Below, piece after piece: positions 57,404 through 64,000 of a stretch of 64,000 nt of DNA. Location of the stretch: contig OX243823.1 in the NCBI GenBank assembly GCA_945859605.1, positions 34,138,518 through 34,202,517 on the forward strand, read 5' to 3'. The notes beneath the pieces were generated by a model. That model saw only the letters and a list, made by a program, of their open reading frames with translations. It made no database searches and was not told where the DNA came from. The stretch's first letter is position 1; each line of letters starts with the position of its first letter. The DNA is from Lumbricus rubellus. Taxonomy: Eukaryota > Annelida > Clitellata > Crassiclitellata > Lumbricidae. Made by a program: the position numbers and the translations under genes.

Positions 57404-58622
57404 TAATAACTCAGCAAAATATTTAAGAACAGAATTTGAATCTACCAAACTATTAAAATTACCGGGCGTACTTCCGTTTTGGTCTGTGTAAAACCTGGAA
57501 AATAAAACACAGGAAATAAGTTGGCAAGTAAGTAAATGCAGTTCAGACTTACGCATATGGCACCGACGACGACGAGAATATTATCCATAGTAGGACCAAT
57601 TCCAGAACAGAGCAGACGGCTTGCGATAGGCCTACAATGACAGGCCTAATGCTGACGAAGAAGATGGTGATGAGTGATGACGATGATGCTGATGCTGACT
57701 ATGAGCAGGCCTACAGATTAGGCTAGATGAAAAATTACACATACAAAATACAAAACAACTAAACTTAGGCCTACAAGCTGGCAGCCAACAAGGGGTATCA
57801 TCCCACAACAACTCTGGTCTAAGGTGTAAACCTGGTGTAAACAGTCAGCTAGAATTTTGATGGCTGACGTTAACGTTACAATGCATTAGTGGTGATCACG
57901 TTTAAAGAGAACCCATGAAGTATTGAGTGCTGAATTTTAAAATATCAATTGCCTACTTAACCTACTTACTCATTCAAAGCAACAGCTATAATATTGATCA
58001 CTTATTAATTGCCAATGCTTATATTGCTAAATACATAGAGATGCATTATATAAATATAATTTATATATATATATATAGCGTACATCTCTATGGCTAAATA
58101 TATCTGTCTTTCAGTTGTATCGCAACGGTGACGCAGACTATGACGTTATTTCCGTTTCCGTTAAAAAATATTAAACGCTGTTTGTTTTAAACATCCGATA
58201 TTGATGTTAATGACCGAAATTTAATTCTTAGAGATGAGTTGGAGTAATTTTTAAGGCTTTAGGTTAGTGAGCGTAACTTTTAGCAATAACATTTTTGCAC
58301 AATTAACGTTACGATGTTAACCGACGTAGGCCTATTATGTTAAGCGTACAATAATACAATAGGCCTACGATACACTGCGACTATAGATTTATGGTGCTCT
58401 TTAACAAAAGCAGGCCTTGTTAAAAAATTTGCTTCGCCGCATTCCTAGTCTATAGTGCAATGATAATAGGCGAGTTTTAGATTTGATTTTAAATGAGCAG
58501 CAGATGTGCTCTTACGAATTGAAGGTGGGTTATTTTATTTAGCGTTCAGAAAGTCTAACTGATGCTTATTTTAATCATGTTTAATGGGTTTACAGATTGA
58601 CAGATTTCCGCATTGTTGTAAA
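57404..58622. other. Divergent intergenic region of CSTF1 and ZMYND12 (likely shared promoter)
   Basis: 1.2 kb between the two start codons. CSTF1 has a splice acceptor at 57495-57498. For ZMYND12 a leader intron is possible (donor GAAG|GTGGGT at 58524, acceptor TTTACAG at 58594). An AT repeat lies at 58058-58080 and 'taggcct' words are scattered. No other gene is seen. Confidence 0.55.
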
Positions 58623-61600
58623 ATGACTTCTGCAACTGCGTCGACGATCTATCCTCTGGCAAATCCAAAGGGCGTCTCATTCCTGTGCGAATTATGCAAA
58701 AAGCCAGCAACAATAATTTGTACGAAATGCAGGGTCACTTATTACTGGTAAGAGTTTGTGTAAACATTATAATTTTAATATACCAAGCAGCTAATTAGCC
58801 ATTAATTGTATAAATGCTCCTATTTCAAAATTATTACTATCATTAATTAGTAACACTGCTGCTCAATGAATCATCAACCAATGGCTCAAAAAGTCACCTG
58901 TATCATAATAAACACCTGTTGAGAAGAATTCAGAAGGTGGTACAAACAAAAGTGATGGTGGGTAATAAAAAGTGTATACCGATTAGAACTAAATCATTGC
59001 TTTGCTGCAGCAACCAGCTACACCAGGACACTGATTGGGAGGGCATACATGAACGAATCTGCCAACTTCTCATTCCTCTGCGCTCGAAAAATCTGCCTCC
59101 AATTCCATTCATGCCGGTGCTTGAAGAGGTTGAATACAGAAGGGAACTGAGGCAGAAACGACAGGTAGGTCAAGGACCATACAGATGGGTCAAGGGTCAT
59201 ACAGGTGGGTCAAGGGTCATACAGGTGGGTCAAGGACCATACAGATGGGTCAAGGGTCATACAGGTGGGTCAAGGGTCATACAGGTGGGTCAAGGGTCAT
59301 ACAGGTGGGTCAAGGGTCATACAGGTGGGTCAAGGGTCATACAGATGGGTCAAGGGTCATCCTGTGTTTCTACATTGCATCCTTAAGAACATAGATTCAC
59401 TTGTCATAATAGGTTAACGTTCTAGGTATGCTCTAGTCTAGAGTGTAGACATTTACCAGTAATTACTGTACATGCATAACCATTGTTTTTGGCAACTAAC
59501 TTGTCGTATACCTGACATGATGCAGTGCTTGCATGTAGATAATCTGCAGTGCATTCGCATAGCTGTTGAATGGGACGTTAAGAAATTTGAGATTACCATT
59601 GCACAGTTTTGAAGAGAGTCTGATTAGGTGGAGGTTAGATAAATTGTGATCGAATAAGGTCCATCAGAATTATCGACCTGTCTTAACATAGATGTATCCC
59701 AGGGCCGTAAATCACGGGGAGGGCAAGGAGGGAATTCCCCTCCCACCTTTTGGCCAGGGGAGGGAACGTGAAGAAATTCCCACCCCACATTTTCCTCTCA
59801 GATGTCTCACAAATGTTAGAGTCGTCAAGCTCTAGGCGACTGCACATTGCACGGACCCGAACCGTGGATACTTGAAAACCTGCTCTGTGTAATTAAAAGC
59901 TGTAAGTTCTTATACAGAGCTTCAATTAAGAGGTACTAAAGGAGAAGGCCCAGCGGAGGGAAGAGTGGCGACATAGGACAATGGACAGCCGAACCTGCAT
60001 GGGGGCAGAGAACCAGAAGAAGAAGGTGTAAATGTAGCCTATAAATTGAACGATAAAATCTCTTCTTCATTAATACACAGCGGGAGAAATTTATGATGTG
60101 ATGTGACATATATATAAATATAATATATATATATATACATATATAGCATACGTATATAATTATAAGCTCAAAATGGACAGGCAGTGAAATAGCTTTGTGG
60201 CTTAATGCACCAACCCTTCTCCGCAGTCTCTTCCGCTCCGGTCTGCTGATCGACTTGATCTTCTAGTCCCTCGGGCAAGGACTATATACCATGGCATAAC
60301 ACCCAGCCTCTTTCATTGTGGACCCTTCTATGCGCTTCTAAGCAATGACCTCTCGGCCTTTCCTCATCCTTAGTAAGATCTCATTCGGGGGGTAGGGGGT
60401 AACGGCTTCGAGCACTTCGGCTGCTTTAAGTCTTTCTTATTTCCTCGGGCTGAGAGGGCATTTGAATAGCTAGTATTGTAAGAGGTGTTTTATAAATCCT
60501 CATATACAATACAACATAAGGCATTAATGATTACATAACATGTATATAGTACAGAGGGCAATCCTATTGGGAGTGTGGGCTTTCAGATTTGAAAGACGAA
60601 ATAGGCCTCATATCAGTTCATCTCGAGACCACATTATACCGCATATTCGACTAGGCCATAGGCCAAAAGAGGATTACAAATAATGTTAAACAAAATTCGC
60701 GAATGAAGTGCTGTTCGTTAAATAATTAAAACAGTCTACGCCTAATCTTTTTCGTTTTCGAAATCACTTCAAGCAGGGTTGTGTTCTGGTAAGTGCCACA
60801 AAATCTTATGTATACATGTTTTAACCCCTTGTCAACGCATGTTAGAGGAATCATGACCGACTTCCCCAAATTGACGATCAAACATAATTATGACACTGAA
60901 GAATATAGAAAAGCGGGTAACATCTCAATTTAGAGTAGACCTTGCAGATGAGTTGCTATGGTGGATGTCTAAGCCTAATAGCCTAGAGTACTAGGCCTAA
61001 CCATTTCAGATGCAGCGTCAAATTGAAGAAGCAATTAAGCTACTAAATAGGCCTAAATATTTTAACCCGTGGCCCGTGGGCCAAAAGTGGCCCGCCAGGC
61101 CTAAAAAACTGGCCCTTATCTATCAAAGAATTAACAAAAAATATATGAAAAAATTGACAATTTAGACAGGATGGAACACATAATTATTTTCTATGACAAA
61201 TTATTTTGTTATAACATCTATAAATAACATCAAAATTCTATTTTGAATCAATTAGGCCTATAACAATTTTATATACTTTTAGTTAATTACATTTTAGCCT
61301 TGTGGCCACTAATGTCCTACAACTAAGAAAATGTGGCCCTCGTGTCCTCCAGCTTAGAAAAAGTGACTGTAAAGTCCAAAAAGGTTGGGAGCCAATACTT
61401 TAAACTGTTTTGATTTGGCAAGAGAACCTTAGTCTTGTTGTTTAACTGTAGTCCGAACATAAAAGGCTGTGTCCAGTGATGCGAACCAACAATTTTTTAA
61501 CACTATCCTAGGATGTCACTGAACTCAGTGGTGGGCTCCTTGAGGGAGATATAGCCTACTCCGCACAAATGCGAAGAGGAATTTTCCCTCCCCACATTTA

Positions 61601-61675
61601 GAAACAGATTTACGGCCCTGATGTATCCAATGGTTTAATTGGTAAATCATTGGTTGATGTGTTGTGCATTATATA

Positions 61676-61708
<33 letters not shown>

Positions 61709-63503
61709 ACATGTTCTGTAGACAGAAGTTACTGTGCAATGCTGTGAATGAATTTGATCATGTGTTCAACTGTTCATGTTTGCAGAAAGAAGTGTTGGCG
61801 ATAGCAACAAATGTTGCTCATCGATTGATGTTCGAAGGCAAATCAGAGACCGCGATGCCAGCCGCATTGCAGGCTCTGCACTTGACCATCGATCTCTATG
61901 GTGTGTCCAGCGTTCAGTTGGTTGCACCATATCTCATCTTGGCTGAAGCTGCTCTAGGTTAAATATATCACACTTATTTCGCTTTAAACTATCCAATAAT
62001 ATTTCAACTTTCTCTTTCATCTTTGTGGCCAATATCACCATATAATAAAAGTTGTCATTCCCAAGCAAGTTGGATTTTAACTGAACTTCTCCAGTAGATA
62101 AGGCTACGACAACCCTTCGGACGTGATGCAGCTCTTGTAAATCGGCTGCTGTTGTGCTTGACTGTGGAGTACCACATAACAATAATGTGAACCATAACAG
62201 CTAACAAATTCTAGCTAGCAATTAAAAAGTGGTTTAAAAAAATAAATAGCTGCCAAAGTAAAAGAAATGTTTTATAGATGACTTCAGCTAATTAACATTT
62301 TTCTGGTTAAAGAATGAGGTGCAAACGTGAGGAGGAGAGCGTTTCTTTTCTGGTTTGTCTTCTGTAATAATTACAAGTTTTAAAAAGTTTCTTAAATCTA
62401 AACCCTATTGGAGGAGGCAACAGAAGGGGTAAGGATAGCGGGGAAAATACTGAATAATCTGAGGTACGCCGATGATACGACATTATTGGCGGGTAAGAGG
62501 GACGACCTAGTCGAGTTAATAAGAAGAGTCAGGAAGGAAAGCGAAAAGGCGGGACTATACTTCAATGTAAAGAAAACAAAGGTTATGACAACTGCAACAT
62601 GGAAAAACTTTGAGGTGGATGGAGAAACGATAGAGGTAGTATCGAGCTTCACATTCCTGGGATCTATGATAGAGAAGGAGGGAAGAAGTGATATGGAAAT
62701 AAGGAGGAGGGTAACAATGGGGAAAACGGCAATGAACGGTCTGGAAAAGATTTGGAAGGACAAATACGTGAGCAGGGAAACAAAGAAAAGACTGGTAAGA
62801 GCACTGATCTTCCCAGTCGTCCTATATGGATGCGAGACATGGACAAAGACACGGGATATGGAAAAGAAAATCAACGCGTGTGAGATGTGGATTTGGAGAA
62901 AGATGCTAAGGATTTCATGGACGGAGAAGAGAACTAACGAATCGGTGCGCGAGGAGCTCGGAATAGAGAGGGAGGAGACACTGCAGCAAACAGCAACTTG
63001 GAGGAAATTGAGCTACTTCGGCCATGTGATGAGATCTAACGGTTTGGAAAAGGAGCTGATGACGGCATGCGGTGAGGGACGGAGAAGATGCGGAAGACCA
63101 AGGAAGAAATGGTTGGATGAAGTACAGGAAAAGTCTGGCATGAGACTGGAGGAACTAAGAGAGGCGACTAGGGAGAGGATCAACTGGAGAAGATGCACCA
63201 GGGCTTTCGCCAGAGCTCCAGTAGCTGACGGCACCAGGTGACCAGGTGTGAAACCCTATTAAGTCCATATCTCTGTGATTTTTTTATGTCGTAAAATTTC
63301 CTTAACAATGCAGTCGTGGCTTCTGTTGTTTAGGTTTGGGAAAGGCGGATCAGGCCGAGGGATATCTGTCACAAGCCGAGTGGACGATTCTATCAGCTTC
63401 CGAATGTCCAGCGATTTTTCGACATAAGCTTCATCACATCTCAGGATTGCTCTACTTTACAAAAGGCGATTATCCAACCGCTCGGAGATGTTTAGCTGAA
63501 GAT
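58623..63503 (+). CDS. ZMYND12: ZMYND12, MYND zinc-finger protein, first four coding exons (3' end outside window)
   Basis: Exons 58623-58747, 59011-59164, 61786-61957, 63334-63503; phases agree, 207 codons in the window. The MYND finger at residues ~25-61 reads CELC..CTKC..YYCNQLHQDTDWEGIHERIC. The second-to-last cysteine-pair position is His, as I recall for human ZMYND12, so it is not a defect. Then come LLIPLRSK, KEVLAIATNVAHRL, GKSETAMPAALQALH, YGVSSVQLVAPYLILAEAALG, LGKADQAEGYLSQAEWTIL and GLLYFTKGDYPTARRCLAED, a TPR-like helical repeat region. The MYND finger normally binds proline-rich partners. The cellular role is poorly known. The next donor (GAT|GTTAGT at 63503) leads out of the window. 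Confidence 0.95.
59161..59360 (+). repeat. Minisatellite, ten 20-bp units, starting at the ZMYND12 exon-2 splice donor
   Basis: Unit ACAGGTGGGTCAAGGGTCAT repeated at 59161, 59181, and so on to 59341. Units 1-3 and 4-6 form a 60-bp higher-order repeat. The first unit contains the true donor CAG|GTAGGT; seven of ten units keep a CAG|GT donor core and three have AT instead. Frames through it stay open but are repeat artefacts. Confidence 0.97.
59700..61620. mobile_element. Non-autonomous hAT-type element, 1.9 kb
   Basis: Ends CAGGGCCGTAAATC and, reverse complemented, CAGGGCCGTAAATC, flanked by the exact 8-bp repeat ATGTATCC (59692-59699, 61621-61628). No transposase frame was found. It carries other repeats, including an RT 3' fragment and a possible SINE. 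It lies in ZMYND12 intron 2. Confidence 0.88.
59930..60035 (+). mobile_element. RT C-terminal fragment nested in the hAT element
   Basis: A plus-strand frame reads VLKEKAQRREEWRHRTMDSR, like the [18 protein letters not shown] end of the fragment at 48235-48790. Confidence 0.5.
61677..61708. repeat. (ATT)n microsatellite
   Basis: About ten ATT units in ZMYND12 intron 2, about 75 bp before exon 3. Confidence 0.95.
62400..63260 (+). mobile_element. 5'-truncated non-LTR retrotransposon insertion with 10-bp target duplication
   Basis: The body 62410-63250 lies between direct repeats AAACCCTATT (62400-62409 and 63251-63260). Its frame 62408-63241 is open for 277 codons: LRYADDTTLL (polymerase active site), FNVKKTKVM, FTFLGSMIEKEG, PVVLYGCETW, WRKMLRISWTEKRTNE, YFGHVMRSNG and CGRPRKKWLDEV. 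The body ends 9 bp after the stop with no poly-A tail. It is in the same strand sense as ZMYND12 and sits 73 bp before exon 4. Confidence 0.9.
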
Positions 63504-64000
63504 GTTAGTTCACAGTTACTATACGAAATTCTAGATATTCCACCAAAAACGTAATAGATGGTTTATCAAACTATTTTGCATATCATCAAACGGCTGTGTT
63601 AGAACTCTGGCATCAGTTAAGTGCTCATCAGTGATTTAACAGATATACAATGCACTTCGGAAATAACTATATACATATTATATAAATGTGTTATGCAAGT
63701 GTGTATGTAAACACTTGTTTCTATACCAACTTTGAAATACCTCTGAAAGCACTTCTTACTGGCTTGACTGACCTTGGGGTTCTAAAGGCCAAGTTTGTCT
63801 CTCTTGAGTGGTGCTACGATTAGCTAAAGATCTCTGGCAGTTTCATGCAGATGTGCAGAGACCATCACACGATGAATAGCACTGTCTATTTCTTTGACCC
63901 TTAACCCTACTATGAAACAAAAAACAATGTGGTTGGTCTTATGAATGTGTTTCTCAGGGTCGTAGTCGGAAAACAATTCCAGGGTTTCCAATGACAAACA
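63504..64000. other. Start of the next ZMYND12 intron
   Basis: No exon, repeat family or RNA gene recognised up to the window end. Confidence 0.6.

Noticed and set aside
59018..59417. Repetitive frames (VGQGSYRWVKGHTGG-type)
   Set aside because: They are translations of the 20-bp minisatellite in an intron; a 20-bp unit yields the same peptide in all three frames.
60170..60520. Possible SINE ending in 'ggtgttttataaatcc'
   Set aside because: The tail is suggestive, but I could not find A and B boxes at proper spacing, so it is not listed as a feature.

Overview
This is animal (metazoan) nuclear DNA. It holds five intron-rich host genes with GT-AG introns and a dense load of transposon and SINE/LINE debris. 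The frequent short 'taggcctaggcct' words, roughly 1 kb introns, an XPG-encoding Academ-type transposon and a CARD caspase suggest a marine invertebrate. I lean towards an invertebrate deuterostome such as an echinoderm, but I cannot prove the species.

Layout. (1) 1-19249, plus strand: the 3' part of a bestrophin chloride-channel gene (nine exons in the window). Its 14.6 kb intron (1960-16568) holds an 11.9 kb DNA transposon in antisense (4025-15920), with terminal inverted repeats (TIRs) and a 3-bp GTG target-site duplication (TSD). The transposon carries one intact 1570-codon intronless gene fusing zinc fingers, a DDE-type transposase and a FEN1/XPG-type nuclease. Downstream of it in the same direction lies a second, diverged copy, cut in two by a perfect 97-nt palindrome. 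(2) 22984-36606, minus strand: a complete 15-exon SLC5 sodium/solute symporter of the monocarboxylate/multivitamin-transporter type. (3) 38505-46500, plus strand: a complete 10-exon caspase with three N-terminal CARDs. It is divergent from SLC5, and two inverted 317-bp MITEs bracket the space between their first coding exons. (4) 47191-57403, minus strand: a complete 13-exon CSTF1 (cleavage stimulation factor 50 kDa subunit, 430 aa). (5) 58623-63503, plus strand: the first four coding exons of ZMYND12, divergent from CSTF1. It continues past the window end.

I assembled exons by hand from the reading phase and the GT-AG sites. All internal phases agree, and the complete genes give products of 677 (SLC5), 791 (caspase) and 430 aa (CSTF1).

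The host genes look like unrelated neighbours: an anion channel, a solute transporter, an apoptotic/immune protease, an mRNA 3'-processing factor and a MYND-finger protein. The most notable signals are the composite Academ-like element, two MITE copies with the same core but different terminal repeats, the triple-CARD caspase, and tandem duplications that have multiplied splice sites at three exons.
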